A stretch of 46,893 bases of DNA from Thiogranum sp. (GTDB lineage: Bacteria > Pseudomonadota > Gammaproteobacteria > DSM-19610): the NCBI GenBank assembly GCA_030148775.1, contig JASBST010000055.1:1-46893 (forward strand), written 5' to 3'. A program made the translations under genes and the position numbers. The notes beneath the pieces are model-generated. The model saw only the letters and a list, made by a program, of their open reading frames with translations, ran no database searches and had not been told where the DNA came from. Shown here piece after piece: positions 28,420-37,096 of the stretch; position 1 is the stretch's first letter, and the number at the start of each line of letters is the position of its first letter.

Positions 28420-28428
28420 TTATCCACA
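28420..28428 (+). promoter_or_regulatory. DnaA box
   Basis: TTATCCACA, a perfect DnaA box, ends one base before the dnaA stop codon and faces the box at 28374-28382. Confidence 0.85.
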
Positions 28429-29562
28429 TCATGTGGTGAGCTTCCTGCACAGGTTGCTATAGTCCTCGGCGATCCGCAGATCGGATTCTTTCAGTTCGCT
28501 GACCTTGCGACAGGCGTGCAGCACGGTGGTGTGATCACGGCCGCCGAACGACTCGCCGATCTCTGGCAGGCTGTGACTGGTAAGTTCCTTGGCCAGCGCC
28601 ATGGCGATTTGCCGCGGGCGGGTTATGGAGCGTGTGCGTCGCGCCGACAACAGGTCGGTGACCCTTATTTTGTAGTACTCGGCGACGGTTTTCTGAATAT
28701 TGTCCACCGAGACGAGTTTGTCCTGCAGCGCCAGAAGGTCGCGTAATGATTCCTTGGTGAACGCCAGGTCGATGCTGCGCCCGGTGAAACGCGCGCTGGC
28801 GATGACCCGCCGCAGCGCCCCCTCCAGCTCGCGAATGTTGGAGTTAATCCGCTTGGCGATGAAAAACGCCACGTCGCTGGGAAGTTCTACATTGGTCTGC
28901 AGCGCCTTGTTGACCAGAATAGCGACCCGGGTTTCGAGCTCGGGCGGCTCTATAGCCACCGTCAGACCCCAGCCGAAACGCGATTTCAACCGTTCCTCGA
29001 GGCCGTCGACCTCCTTCGGGTAGCGGTCGCAGGTGAGGATGACCTGGCTCTGACCTTCGAGCAAGGCGTTGAAGGTATGGAAAAACTCCTCCTGGGAACG
29101 TTCCTTGCCAGCAAAAAACTGGATATCGTCGATCAACAGAGCATCTACGGAGCGGTAGTAGCGTTTAAATTCGTTGATCGCGTTGTGCTGCAGCCCCTTG
29201 ACCATGTCGGCTACGAAGCGCTCCGAGTGCAGATACACCACCTTGGCGTCGGGCCGATTGGCCACGATGGTGTTGCCGACCGCGTGCATCAGGTGGGTTT
29301 TCCCCAGGCCGACGCCGCCGTAAATGAACAAAGGGTTGTACGCGCTGCCGGGGTTTTCGCCGATCTGGATGGACGCGGCGCGCGCCAGCTGGTTGGATTT
29401 CCCCTCGACGAAACTGTCGAAAGTGAACGCCGGATTCAGATTGCAACGCGGCAGGTCGCGGCGCTCCTGGCGACGTTCTCTGGCCGGTGCTCGGGTCGGT
29501 GTCCCGCCGCGGATTGTTGCCACGCCGTCGGTCGACTGACTGGAGCCGATTTCCAACCGCAC
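28429..29562 (-). CDS. dnaA: DnaA, domains II-IV (downstream part of a dnaA gene split by an amber codon)
   Basis: Replication initiator ATPase, part downstream of an in-frame TAG at 29572-29574. It could start at GTG 29562 (377 aa), but no well-placed ribosome-binding site is seen. Domain III has Walker [10 protein letters not shown], Walker [10 protein letters not shown] and sensor regions; domain IV has the DNA-binding signature [14 protein letters not shown]. Residues 28-44 are the linker (domain II). Everything after the amber is intact and well conserved, with no further stop, so there is no sign of decay. Domain I is encoded in the same frame just upstream (29572-29781). It heads dnaA-dnaN-recF-gyrB. 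Confidence 0.9.
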   Translation of the reverse strand: MRLEIGSSQSTDGVATIRGGTPTRAPARERRQERRDLPRCNLNPAFTFDSFVEGKSNQLARAASIQIGENPGSAYNPLFIYGGVGLGKTHLMHAVGNTIVANRPDAKVVYLHSERFVADMVKGLQHNAINEFKRYYRSVDALLIDDIQFFAGKERSQEEFFHTFNALLEGQSQVILTCDRYPKEVDGLEERLKSRFGWGLTVAIEPPELETRVAILVNKALQTNVELPSDVAFFIAKRINSNIRELEGALRRVIASARFTGRSIDLAFTKESLRDLLALQDKLVSVDNIQKTVAEYYKIRVTDLLSARRTRSITRPRQIAMALAKELTSHSLPEIGESFGGRDHTTVLHACRKVSELKESDLRIAEDYSNLCRKLTT

Positions 29563-29571
29563 GCGGGTGTT

Positions 29572-29781
29572 CTAGCCGCCTTCCAGCGTCGACAGTGACT
29601 GCTCGATATCGGGAAGATAGTGCTGTTTCACCCAGTCGAGAACAAAACGGTTGGGAGCCAGTAACTTAAGAAGATCCTCGGTCTCGACCGCCTGCAGCGG
29701 ACGGATCCAGGTGTTGAATTGCTGTTCCGGCAACTCGTTAGCGAGCCGCACCAGACATTGTTGCCAGAGTGAGCCTTGCAA
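29572..29781 (-). CDS. dnaA: DnaA domain I (upstream part of the amber-split dnaA)
   Basis: 69-aa N-terminal domain of DnaA ending at TAG 29572-29574. [22 protein letters not shown] and IRPLQA followed by [15 protein letters not shown] (parts) are clear domain I matches; this domain binds DnaB and helps DnaA oligomerise. The start is TTG 29781 with AGGA six bases upstream. The frame continues after the amber directly into the domain II-IV part: the TAG is codon 70, and codons 71-74 (NTRV) lead into RLEIGSSQ, aligning with E. coli RFEVGTKP. So this is one gene with one nonsense codon, or one sequence error. Confidence 0.9.
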   Translation of the reverse strand: MQGSLWQQCLVRLANELPEQQFNTWIRPLQAVETEDLLKLLAPNRFVLDWVKQHYLPDIEQSLSTLEGG

Positions 29782-29844
29782 GATAGTTCCTGTTCAAATC
29801 TGTGTTACGGTGGGGGTCGACCAGTCTAGCGCGCGTGCCGGCAG

Positions 29845-29853
29845 TTATCCACA
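29845..29853 (+). promoter_or_regulatory. DnaA box upstream of dnaA
   Basis: TTATCCACA, a perfect match, lies in the 195-bp spacer between dnaA and rpmH, about 65 bp before the dnaA start and about 20 bp from a TAGACT -10-like hexamer on the minus strand. It probably mediates DnaA autoregulation or forms part of the origin. No gene is present in 29782-29976. Confidence 0.85.
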
Positions 29854-29884
29854 ATAAATAAGGCCCAGCGCGGACGGCGGAAGG

Positions 29885-29912
29885 TTGACAGATGCGGGTC
29901 AAAACCAGTAAT
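29885..29912 (+). promoter_or_regulatory. Candidate sigma70 promoter of rpmH-rnpA
   Basis: A perfect -35 TTGACA (29885-29890) and AGTAAT (29907-29912, 4 of 6) are separated by 16 bp. It points to rpmH, whose ATG is 64 bases further on. Confidence 0.5.
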
Positions 29913-29976
29913 CTGCGCGGCCTGATTCGGCCCGCCCAACAGAGGGCCTTCAACTGTCATTGGGAACGATTGCGCC

Positions 29977-30111
29977 ATGAAGAGAACATTCCAGCCCAGT
30001 AACCTGAAGCGCAAGCGCAACCACGGTTTTCGGGCCCGGATGCGTACCAAGAACGGTCGTCTGGTCATCAAGGCCCGCCGTGCCAAGGGCCGCGCCCGCC
30101 TGTCAGCCTGA
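29977..30111 (+). CDS. rpmH: 50S ribosomal protein L34
   Basis: 44-aa basic ribosomal protein. [20 protein letters not shown] and the following [19 protein letters not shown] are diagnostic. It is the first gene of rpmH-rnpA-yidD-yidC-mnmE and diverges from dnaA. Confidence 0.98.
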   Translation: MKRTFQPSNLKRKRNHGFRARMRTKNGRLVIKARRAKGRARLSA

Positions 30112-30132
30112 TCCACGGCACACAGCCCGCTG

Positions 30133-30504
30133 GTGCCGGCGCGTTATCCCCGCGGTTGTCGTTTGCTTTCTGCGGCCCAGTACCAACGGGTTTTCAAGCA
30201 TAGCGAACACAAAGCCAGTGATCGGTTGATCACCGTGCTGGCGGCCGGCAACGGGTTGCACCACCCCAGGCTTGGCACCGCGGTGTCCGTCCGAGCCGCC
30301 GGCAACGCCGTCAAACGCAACCGGGTGAAACGGCTGATAAGGGAAAGCTTCCGCGCGCGGCAGGCTTTGCTCGGCGGAACCGACGTGGTGGTATTGGTTC
30401 GCGCCGGTATCAGCGAGCGCAGCAACCGACAGATATTCCGCACACTGGACAATCACTGGCGTACAATTGCCGCGCATGCGCAGACTACTAATCCTGCTGA
30501 TTAA
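30133..30504 (+). CDS. rnpA: Ribonuclease P protein component
   Basis: Basic protein subunit of RNase P that binds 5' leaders of pre-tRNA (123 aa). The signature is [20 protein letters not shown] near residues 57-76, preceded by [12 protein letters not shown]. Start is GTG 30133, 21 bases after rpmH; no strong RBS. Its 3' end overlaps yidD by 29 bases. Confidence 0.95.
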   Translation: MPARYPRGCRLLSAAQYQRVFKHSEHKASDRLITVLAAGNGLHHPRLGTAVSVRAAGNAVKRNRVKRLIRESFRARQALLGGTDVVVLVRAGISERSNRQIFRTLDNHWRTIAAHAQTTNPAD

Positions 30505-30739
30505 AACATACCGGCTAGTGGTGAGTCCGTGGCTCGGCAACCACTGCCGCTTCACGCCTACCTGTTCGGCTTACGCGTTGGTCGCGATCGAGCGTCACGG
30601 TGCGCTGCGCGGCGGCTGGCTGGCACTTCGGCGTATCGGTCGCTGTCATCCCTGGCACGCCGGCGGCGTGGATCCGGTTCCTGAAACCTGCAAACCTTTT
30701 CCGAGAAAAACAGACGTCCCCGAACAGACCCATGGATAA
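30476..30739 (+). CDS. yidD: Membrane protein insertion efficiency factor YidD
   Basis: Small protein of the YidD family (87 aa), thought to help YidC-dependent membrane insertion. It has an N-terminal amphipathic/hydrophobic stretch [21 protein letters not shown], the [12 protein letters not shown] motif with two cysteines and the [15 protein letters not shown] block. ATG 30476 is preferred over TTG 30467. It overlaps both rnpA and yidC. Confidence 0.93.
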   Translation: MRRLLILLIKTYRLVVSPWLGNHCRFTPTCSAYALVAIERHGALRGGWLALRRIGRCHPWHAGGVDPVPETCKPFPRKTDVPEQTHG

Positions 30740-32387
30740 TCCCCGCGTTTTACTGGCAATTGCTCTTTCCTTTCTCGTCCTGCTCCTCTGGCAAGCCTGG
30801 ATGCAGGACTACGGTCCGCAGCCGCAACCGACGTCACCGCCGCCGAGCGCTACCGCGCCGCAAGGCATCCCGGAGCACGCGCAGGCTCCGCAGACCGATC
30901 TTCCCACTACCCACGACGACAGCCTGCCGCAGCCCAGCGTGTCCGAGACGCCGGTGCTGCCCGAGGGCAAAAAGGTGAAGGTCGTGACCGACCTGTTCCG
31001 GGCGCTGATCGATACTCGGGGCGGTGATCTACGCGAGGTCGATCTACTCAAGTACCCGGTATCGCTGAAACCCGGCAGTCCGCCATTCAAGCTGATGGAG
31101 GCCGGCACAGAGCAGCTGTTCATTGCCCAGAGTGGTCTGCGCGCCGCGGCCAAGGGGCCGGAACCGACGCATCATGCGACGTTCAGCGCCGAACGCCTGG
31201 CTTACCGTCTGGATGCAGGCAAAGAGGTGATCGAAGTCCCATTGCGTTGGAGTGATGGTAAAGGTCTGGAGGTGACAAAGACCTATCGCTTTCATCGCGA
31301 CAGCTATGTCATCGACGTCGAGTTCCACGTCCGTAACGATGGCAGCGAAGGCTGGAAAGCGCAGCCTTACTATCAATTGCAGCGTACCCCGCTGAAGACC
31401 ACCAGCCGGCTCCTGCACACCTATACCGGCGGCGTGCTCTACAGCCCGCAGGAGAAATACCAGAAAATCAGTTTCTCCGACATGCAGGAGACGAATCTCA
31501 ACCGCGAAATCACCGGTGGCTGGGCGGCCATGATTCAGCACTATTTCGTCGGCGCCTGGATTCCGCCCGGTGATCAACCTGAGCGTTATTACAGCCGGGC
31601 CCTGCCCGGGGAGCGTTATGTCATCGGCATGATCGGCCCCTCGATGAATGTCGCCGCTGGTGGGCAGCAGAGTCGCGAGGCGCGCCTGTTCGTCGGCCCC
31701 AAGCTGCAACACCGCATGGAGGCCGTGGCGCCGGGCCTCGAGCTGACGGTCGATTACGGGAAACTGACTTTCATCGCCGAACCGATCTACTGGTTATTGG
31801 AGAAAATCCACAGTCTGGTCGGCAACTGGGGCTTGTCCATTGTCTTTCTCACCATTCTGATCAAGCTGGCGTTTTTCAAACTGTCCGATACCAGCTACAA
31901 GTCCATGGCCAATATGCGCAAGTTGGCACCGCGGTTGCAGGCGCTGAAAGAGCGCTATGGCGACGACAAGCAGAAGCTGAATCAGGCCATGATGGACATG
32001 TACAAAAAGGAAAAAGTCAATCCGCTCGGCGGTTGTCTGCCGGTGTTGGTGCAGATCCCGGTGTTCATCGCGCTGTACTGGGTGCTGCTTGAAAGCGTGG
32101 AAATGCGCCAGGCGCCGTTCATGCTCTGGATCCAGAACCTGTCCAGTCCCGATCCCTATTTCATTCTGCCGCTGATCATGGGCGTGACCATGTTGATTCA
32201 GCAGAAGCTCAACCCCGCGCCCATGGATCCGATGCAGGCCAAGGTCATGATGGTCCTGCCGGTGGTGTTCACGGTGTTTTTCGCATTCTTCCCGTCCGGT
32301 CTGGTGCTCTACTGGGTGGTGAACAATACTCTGTCCATCGCCCAGCAGTACGTGATCACGCGCAGGGTGGAGGCGGCCGCCGGATAG
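30732..32387 (+). CDS. yidC: Membrane protein insertase YidC
   Basis: Inner-membrane insertase of the Oxa1/YidC family (551 aa). Start ATG 30732 yields [20 protein letters not shown], the normal first membrane segment; the frame is open 44 codons upstream as overlap with yidD. A Pro-rich linker is followed by a large periplasmic domain (about 55-335) and a C-terminal membrane core from about 345, with [38 protein letters not shown] and [13 protein letters not shown]. It inserts, among others, the Fo subunits encoded later in the window. Confidence 0.97.
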   Translation: MDNPRVLLAIALSFLVLLLWQAWMQDYGPQPQPTSPPPSATAPQGIPEHAQAPQTDLPTTHDDSLPQPSVSETPVLPEGKKVKVVTDLFRALIDTRGGDLREVDLLKYPVSLKPGSPPFKLMEAGTEQLFIAQSGLRAAAKGPEPTHHATFSAERLAYRLDAGKEVIEVPLRWSDGKGLEVTKTYRFHRDSYVIDVEFHVRNDGSEGWKAQPYYQLQRTPLKTTSRLLHTYTGGVLYSPQEKYQKISFSDMQETNLNREITGGWAAMIQHYFVGAWIPPGDQPERYYSRALPGERYVIGMIGPSMNVAAGGQQSREARLFVGPKLQHRMEAVAPGLELTVDYGKLTFIAEPIYWLLEKIHSLVGNWGLSIVFLTILIKLAFFKLSDTSYKSMANMRKLAPRLQALKERYGDDKQKLNQAMMDMYKKEKVNPLGGCLPVLVQIPVFIALYWVLLESVEMRQAPFMLWIQNLSSPDPYFILPLIMGVTMLIQQKLNPAPMDPMQAKVMMVLPVVFTVFFAFFPSGLVLYWVVNNTLSIAQQYVITRRVEAAAG

Positions 32388-32417
32388 CGCCGCCGGTCCG
32401 TGCGCACGCGCTGAGTG

Positions 32418-33773
32418 ATGGCGATAGCTCCCGCTGACGACACCATCGCCGCCATCGCCACCCCGCCCGGGCGCGGCGGTGTCGGTATCGTTCGGATTTC
32501 GGGTGCGCGGGTGCCAAAGCTGGCCAAAGCCCTGCTGGGTTCGCTACCGCCGCCGCGCCAGGCCGAGCTGCGCCGCTTCACCGACGTCCATGGCGAGACC
32601 ATCGATACCGGTCTGTGTCTGTATTTCCCCGCGCCCCACTCTTTCACCGGCGAAGCGGTGCTCGAGTTGCACGGCCACGGTGGGCCGGTGGTGCTCGATC
32701 TTCTGTTGGCGCGTGTGCTCGAGCTGGGGGCGCGCCAGGCACTGCCCGGCGAGTTCTCCGCCCGGGCGTTTCACAACGACAAGCTCGACCTGGTACAGGC
32801 CGAGGCGATCGCCGATCTGATCGACAGCAGTAGCGCCAGCGCCGCGCGCGCGGCGGTGCGCTCGCTGCAGGGAGAATTCTCCCGACGCGTCCATGCGTTG
32901 ACGCAAGCGCTGGTGGAACTGCGCAGTTTCGTCGAGGCGGCGATCGACTTCCCCGAGGAGGACATCGATTTTCTTAGCGACGGACACGTGCGTCAGCGAC
33001 TGCAGCAGCTCGCCCAGGACCTGGATGCCCTGCTCGCCGGCGCGCAGCAGGGCTGTCTGTTGCGCGAAGGCATGACGGTGGTACTGGCCGGTCAGCCAAA
33101 CGTGGGCAAGTCGAGTCTGCTCAATGCGCTGGCGCAGCGCGACGCGGCCATTGTCACCGAGGTGGCCGGCACCACCCGTGACGTACTGCGTGAGCATATC
33201 CAGATCGACGGCCTGCCACTGCACATCATAGATACCGCGGGTTTGCGCGACAGCCCCGACCCGGTCGAGCGGGAAGGCGTGCGCCGCGCCTGGCAACAGA
33301 TCGAGCAGGCCGACCGAATTCTTCTGCTGATCGATGCCCGGACCGGGTTGGGCGAGGCCGACCAACAGTTGCTGGCGCGGTTTCCTAAGACGCTGCCCCG
33401 AACCGACATTTACAACAAAATCGATCTCAGCGGCACGCCACCTGGTACCACCGAGATAAGGGGAATAACGCGGGTGGCACTGAGCGCGGTAACCGGCGCC
33501 GGCATGGGCGCGTTGCGGGACCATCTCAAGGCGGCGATGGGTTACCAGGAGGGGTCGGCCGGTGGATTCAGCGCGCGCCGCCGCCATCACGAAGCTCTGC
33601 GCCAGGCCGCTGCAGGCGTGCAGCGGGCCTTCGAATGTCTGGCCAGTAACAGCGCCGAGCTGCTGGCCGAGGAACTGCGGCAGATGCAACTGCAGCTGGC
33701 GCAGATCACCGGCGAGTTCTCCAACGAAGATCTGCTGGGTGAGATATTTTCCAGTTTCTGTATCGGCAAATAA
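32418..33773 (+). CDS. mnmE: tRNA modification GTPase MnmE (TrmE)
   Basis: GTPase that, with MnmG, makes the cmnm5U34/mnm5U34 wobble modification (451 aa). The N-terminal folate-binding domain starts [22 protein letters not shown] (partial). The G domain has [12 protein letters not shown], the GTTRD switch and DTAGLRD, and the C-terminus ends in the catalytic CIGK. ATG 32418 is chosen; GTG 32415 is adjacent. In many relatives mnmG follows directly; here about 4.7 kb of other genes intervene. Confidence 0.97.
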   Translation: MAIAPADDTIAAIATPPGRGGVGIVRISGARVPKLAKALLGSLPPPRQAELRRFTDVHGETIDTGLCLYFPAPHSFTGEAVLELHGHGGPVVLDLLLARVLELGARQALPGEFSARAFHNDKLDLVQAEAIADLIDSSSASAARAAVRSLQGEFSRRVHALTQALVELRSFVEAAIDFPEEDIDFLSDGHVRQRLQQLAQDLDALLAGAQQGCLLREGMTVVLAGQPNVGKSSLLNALAQRDAAIVTEVAGTTRDVLREHIQIDGLPLHIIDTAGLRDSPDPVEREGVRRAWQQIEQADRILLLIDARTGLGEADQQLLARFPKTLPRTDIYNKIDLSGTPPGTTEIRGITRVALSAVTGAGMGALRDHLKAAMGYQEGSAGGFSARRRHHEALRQAAAGVQRAFECLASNSAELLAEELRQMQLQLAQITGEFSNEDLLGEIFSSFCIGK

Positions 33774-33797
33774 AAAAATCCCCGCGAAAGCGGGGAT
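33771..33797 (-). terminator. Intrinsic terminator of the sigma/anti-sigma operon
   Basis: On the minus strand ATCCCCGC, loop TTTC and GCGGGGAT form an 8-bp stem (33797-33778) followed by a seven-T run that reaches the mnmE stop codon. It ends minus-strand transcription coming from 33837-35112. On the plus strand no T-run follows. Confidence 0.8.
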
Positions 33798-33836
33798 AAG
33801 ATACGGACTGGAGGAAAACCGGTTTATCGGGCGACT

Positions 33837-34556
33837 TTATATTTCGGGCAGGTCGCTGACTTTGACATACCGCCAGCCTTGCTGCAGGCGGGAGACAATG
33901 TGATCGACAGCCGTCTCGCCGCCGTGCACGCCTCTAAGCAGGCTGACATCCACGCCTTGTTTGCGCAAGTTGCGAATGGCGTTGGCACAGGCGATGAAGT
34001 GCAGATTGTTGTACTGTTGCTGCAGTGCGCGCACACGCTCGGCGTAAGGTGAGCCGCCCTGGCGCATCAGGTCGATGCCGCCGGCGTTGGCCACCACCTC
34101 AACTTCCGCACCGCGGGCCGCATGAGCGGCAAGAAACTTCTCGGCATAGTCGAGTACGGCGTCGAAATTCTCGCTGCCCGATTTGTCCAAATGCAACAGC
34201 ACATGGTCCGCGTTCTGTACCAGCGTCTGCGGGTCGTTCGGCTGGCGCTCGCCGATGCTGTAGCCAAACAATCCGCCGCCGCACAACAGTGCCAGCGCCA
34301 TCAGCGAGGCGGCGATACCGCCGCCCAGGCGGAACGACCGCCGCATCGGCTTGTTGCCTTCCAACGCAGCGGGCGGCATGGCATCGGCAAAGCCGGTGCG
34401 CATCCAGTCTTTGGCGCGGCGCAGCCGGCAGATCCGCTCGCGCACGCCGGCATCGTGTTCCATGGCTGCAAGAATTTCCCGTTCCTGTTCCGCGACGAGT
34501 TGACCGTCAACGTAGGCGTTGAGCGTCAAATCGTCCAACTGCATTTGGGATTGCAT
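33837..34556 (-). CDS. Predicted membrane anti-sigma factor with a periplasmic DsrE-like domain
   Basis: 239-aa protein. Residues 1-70 look like a cytoplasmic anti-sigma domain (LTLNAYVDGQL, EILAAMEHD, RICRLRRAKDWMRTGF); there is no clear HxxxCxxC zinc motif. One membrane segment spans about 78-99. Residues 116-232 look like a DsrE/F-type alpha/beta domain (HVLLHLD, EVEVVANAGGIDLM, LHFIACANAIRNL, GWRYVKV) with a lone Cys190. It starts one base after the sigma gene's stop, so the two are cotranscribed. The same fold, including the ACxN motif, appears in the secreted protein encoded divergently at 35260. The name anti-sigma is inferred from topology and position. Confidence 0.75.
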   Translation of the reverse strand: MQSQMQLDDLTLNAYVDGQLVAEQEREILAAMEHDAGVRERICRLRRAKDWMRTGFADAMPPAALEGNKPMRRSFRLGGGIAASLMALALLCGGGLFGYSIGERQPNDPQTLVQNADHVLLHLDKSGSENFDAVLDYAEKFLAAHAARGAEVEVVANAGGIDLMRQGGSPYAERVRALQQQYNNLHFIACANAIRNLRKQGVDVSLLRGVHGGETAVDHIVSRLQQGWRYVKVSDLPEI

Positions 34557-34557
34557 A

Positions 34558-35112
34558 TCACTTAACCCTCTTTAAAGCTGCAACGCGCCCCGGCACCACC
34601 GCATTCGACTGGGCTTCCAGTTTGGCCAGCAGCGACTTGCGACCGCGATGCAAACGGCTCATCACAGTGCCAATCGGAATGTCGAGAATGGCCGCCACCT
34701 CGTTGTAGGCAAGCCCTTCAAGATCGACCAGCGCCAGCACCCGACGTTGCTCGGCCGGTAAACCAGCCACGGCGTTGCGTACACGCGCGACCGTTTGCAG
34801 CTGACCGACCTCGGCATCCGGCGCGGGGCCTTCGCAGGCCCGCCCTTCGTCCAGATCCTCGTGCGGTCGGTTGCAGCGTAAATACTGTTTCCAGCAGTTG
34901 TTCAAAATGCTGTAGAGCCAGGCGTTGAGGCGTTCCGGATCACGCAGTTGATGGACCTTCTGCAGACCGAGGGCCATCGCTTCCTGGACCAGGTCATCCG
35001 CCAGCATGGCGTCACCACACCAGGCTAGCGCCACTCGGAACAGCCGCGGTCTGGCGGCGGCGATTTGTTTGCGCTGGCACTTGGCCTGGCATAGACGTTC
35101 TATTAGCTTCAT
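34558..35112 (-). CDS. ECF-family RNA polymerase sigma factor
   Basis: Extracytoplasmic-function sigma factor (184 aa). Region 2 (about 20-82) includes ADDLVQEAMALGLQKV and LNAWLYSILNNCWKQYLR; region 4 (about 107-165) has LPAEQRRVLALVDLEGLAYNEVA and IPIGTVMSRLHRGRKSL. Start ATG 35112 lacks a strong RBS. Six cysteines (8, 12, 32, 73, 80, 93) are many for this size. It is coupled to the membrane anti-sigma gene and diverges from the DsrE-like secreted protein across 147 bp, its likely target. Confidence 0.92.
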   Translation of the reverse strand: MKLIERLCQAKCQRKQIAAARPRLFRVALAWCGDAMLADDLVQEAMALGLQKVHQLRDPERLNAWLYSILNNCWKQYLRCNRPHEDLDEGRACEGPAPDAEVGQLQTVARVRNAVAGLPAEQRRVLALVDLEGLAYNEVAAILDIPIGTVMSRLHRGRKSLLAKLEAQSNAVVPGRVAALKRVK

Positions 35113-35168
35113 AACCGTTAGATGCGCGGATACGCCGATTTATTTCTTTTTTTCGGCGGAAATATTTC

Positions 35169-35197
35169 GGGAATAAATTCTCCGGGCAGATTCTCTA
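35169..35197 (+). promoter_or_regulatory. Candidate ECF-sigma promoter for the DsrE-like/porin genes
   Basis: GGGAATAAA (35169-35177) with a GGAATA core resembles ECF -35 elements, and TCTCTA (35192-35197) lies 16 bp downstream. Transcription would begin near 35204, 56 bases before the DsrE-like gene. It is placed in the divergent spacer next to the sigma gene, where an autoregulated target would be expected. The match is by eye. Confidence 0.45.
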
Positions 35198-35259
35198 GGT
35201 TCTGACCCCCGGATTTTTGCCGGAGTATGGCATCAACAAGTATTTGCAGGAGGATTTTA

Positions 35260-35712
35260 ATGAAACGTTCCATCAGACCCTGGGCCTGGTTAATGGCCCT
35301 GTTTTGCCTGGTTGCCGGCAGTCAGGCCTTTGCCGCCCCGGAGGACAAACCCTTTGCTGAAAAGAAAATCGTTTTACAGATCAGCGATCAGGACGCATAT
35401 AAGCAAACGCTTGTATTGAATGTGGCCAGCAATCTCATCAAGCACTACGGCCCTGACAAAGTCGACGTCGAAATCGTGGCCTTCGGGCCCGGGCTGCGCT
35501 TATTGTTCAATGACAACAGCAACCAGAGCCGTATCGACCGGTTGGCCGAGGACAGCGGCGTGAAATTCAGCGCCTGCATGAACACCATGAGCAAGATGAC
35601 CAAGGTGTTAGGCCATGAACCCAAGCTCAACCGCGACGCCAAACCGGTGCCCGCCGGCGTGGTGCGCATCATCGACCTGGTCGACCAGGGCTACATTCTC
35701 ATCAAGCCCTAA
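35260..35712 (+). CDS. Secreted DsrE-like protein
   Basis: Periplasmic protein (150 aa). The ATG at 35260 with AGGAGG seven bases upstream gives a signal peptide MKRSIRPWAWLMALFCLVAG then SQAFA, cut before APED. The mature part looks like a small DsrE/F fold: KKIVLQISDQDAY, KVDVEIVAFGPGLRLLF, VKFSACMNTMSKM and GVVRIIDLVDQGYILIKP. A single cysteine, Cys106, lies in FSACMN, the position of FIACAN in the neighbouring anti-sigma protein. Proteins of this kind are annotated DsrE-family, but the function of the secreted members is not established. A start at 35227 would lack the RBS. Confidence 0.85.
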   Translation: MKRSIRPWAWLMALFCLVAGSQAFAAPEDKPFAEKKIVLQISDQDAYKQTLVLNVASNLIKHYGPDKVDVEIVAFGPGLRLLFNDNSNQSRIDRLAEDSGVKFSACMNTMSKMTKVLGHEPKLNRDAKPVPAGVVRIIDLVDQGYILIKP

Positions 35713-35761
35713 AGTTTAGTCAGCGAATATAAGCAATCACCGATTTTCGGGGAGAGGATTA

Positions 35762-37081
35762 ATGCAAAAAACATTATTAACAGTAGCGGCAACCCTGTTG
35801 GCGGGCCTCAGCGTGTCCGCCCACGCGACCAACTGGTTGCAATTGCAAGGTACCGAGCCTGGGGGCTCGACGGATCGTTTCAAGCTGTGGGGCTTCATAC
35901 AGCCTCAATTCAACTACACCAGCAACTCGAAGTTGCCGGTCGGTGGCTGGTCCGGTCAGAACGCAGTGTTCAATCAGATCGGCCCTGACCTGAAATCGAG
36001 TTCCACGTTCCAATTGCGCCGGGCACGTATCGGCGTGCGTGGGGCGAACTTTCCGCTCGACAGCAAGACCAACTATTTCCTTCTGATCGAGGCGGGTCAA
36101 AACGGCATCACCGAGTTGTCCGACTCGGCGGTGGCGGCCACCGACGCCAGCGTCACGCTCAATCACATTCCTTACGCGCGTATCCGTTTAGGTCAGTTCA
36201 AAACCCCGGGGTCCGAGGAAGGGCTGCAGGCGATCCACGTCTTCAACTACATCAACTTCACCCAGGTGACCGATAATCTGCTGTTGGAGCGCTTTTTCGA
36301 TGGCGACGGTTCCAACATCCAGGACTCCAACCGCCCGAACGGCTCTGTCGGTGCATTCCGCGACATAGGCGTGCAGGTGTTCGACTGGTTCAACTGGCTT
36401 GGATGGGAACACAGCTACGCCGCCATGGTGGGCAACGGCAACGGCATCAACCGCATGGACAACAACAACGACAAGGATTACTACCTGTACTGGGCTTCCG
36501 AAAGGGTCTTCGGCAATTCCAAGGGCGCAAGGCGCGAATGCTGGAAATTGTTCGGTTGGTACATCAACGGCAAGCGGACTTTACAGTTCGTCAACGGGGT
36601 GGCCGGCGAGCAGGACTTCGATCGCAAGCGTTGGGGTTTCGGCACCACCTTCCGCAAGGGCAAGATGCGCGCCGCCGCCGAATACATCGACGCCGACGGC
36701 ATGATATTCGCCGGTACCGACGGCGGTGCGGTTCCGGGTAGCCGCAACAACGCCGACACCGCGACATCTTCGTTTAATATCTCGCCCGATGGCAAGGCTA
36801 ACGGCTATTATGTCGATATCGGTTACAAGATCCTGCCCAAGCTGGAACTCGACCTGCGTTATGATTACCTGGATCGGGTGAAGAATATCGACGCCCAGGA
36901 GCGTGAGTTCAACAACTGGACGATCGGTGCCCAGTGGTTCTTCAACAAGAAGACCCGGATGCTGGTCAACTATGAAATCCGCGATGCCAAGGCTCCGAAC
37001 TTCCCATCGTCGGCTGGCCCGAATCAGATTCTGAACGAAGTGGACAACCGCGTGACCGTGCAGTTACTCGCGATTTACTAA
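35762..37081 (+). CDS. Outer-membrane porin, phosphate-selective porin (OprO/P)-like
   Basis: Predicted beta-barrel porin (439 aa). Signal peptide MQKTLLTVAATLLAGLSVSA then HA, cut before TNW. The mature N-terminus FKLWGFIQPQFNY and the block LRRARIGVRGANFPLDSKTNYFL are typical of porin O/P-type proteins. Many Asn/Asp-rich loops and a C-terminal strand ending VTVQLLAIY follow. Strong RBS GAGAGGA. It lies 49 bp after the DsrE-like gene with no promoter between, so it is probably cotranscribed and part of the same sigma-controlled unit. The substrate is unknown. Confidence 0.8.
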   Translation: MQKTLLTVAATLLAGLSVSAHATNWLQLQGTEPGGSTDRFKLWGFIQPQFNYTSNSKLPVGGWSGQNAVFNQIGPDLKSSSTFQLRRARIGVRGANFPLDSKTNYFLLIEAGQNGITELSDSAVAATDASVTLNHIPYARIRLGQFKTPGSEEGLQAIHVFNYINFTQVTDNLLLERFFDGDGSNIQDSNRPNGSVGAFRDIGVQVFDWFNWLGWEHSYAAMVGNGNGINRMDNNNDKDYYLYWASERVFGNSKGARRECWKLFGWYINGKRTLQFVNGVAGEQDFDRKRWGFGTTFRKGKMRAAAEYIDADGMIFAGTDGGAVPGSRNNADTATSSFNISPDGKANGYYVDIGYKILPKLELDLRYDYLDRVKNIDAQEREFNNWTIGAQWFFNKKTRMLVNYEIRDAKAPNFPSSAGPNQILNEVDNRVTVQLLAIY

Positions 37082-37096
37082 GCAAGCAGCCACATC

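Larger units (their letters stand above)
28230..28428. other. Candidate oriC: dnaA-dnaN spacer
   Basis: This 199-bp gene-free spacer contains two perfect DnaA boxes in opposite orientation (28374-28382 and 28420-28428), a weaker one at 28285-28293 (GCTGGATAA, 7 of 9), and an AT-rich stretch with a tandem 12-mer at 28234-28257. This arrangement resembles a replication origin with an unwinding element next to dnaN. The rpmH-dnaA spacer with one perfect box is the competing location. Confidence 0.6.

Noticed and set aside
28429..29781. dnaA as a decaying pseudogene
   Set aside because: Only one stop interrupts the frame; all motifs and length are intact and the operon is normal, so decay is less likely than a sequence error or suppression.
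32544..33689. 381-codon minus-strand frame opposite mnmE
   Set aside because: Mirror frame of a clear MnmE gene; no recognisable domain.
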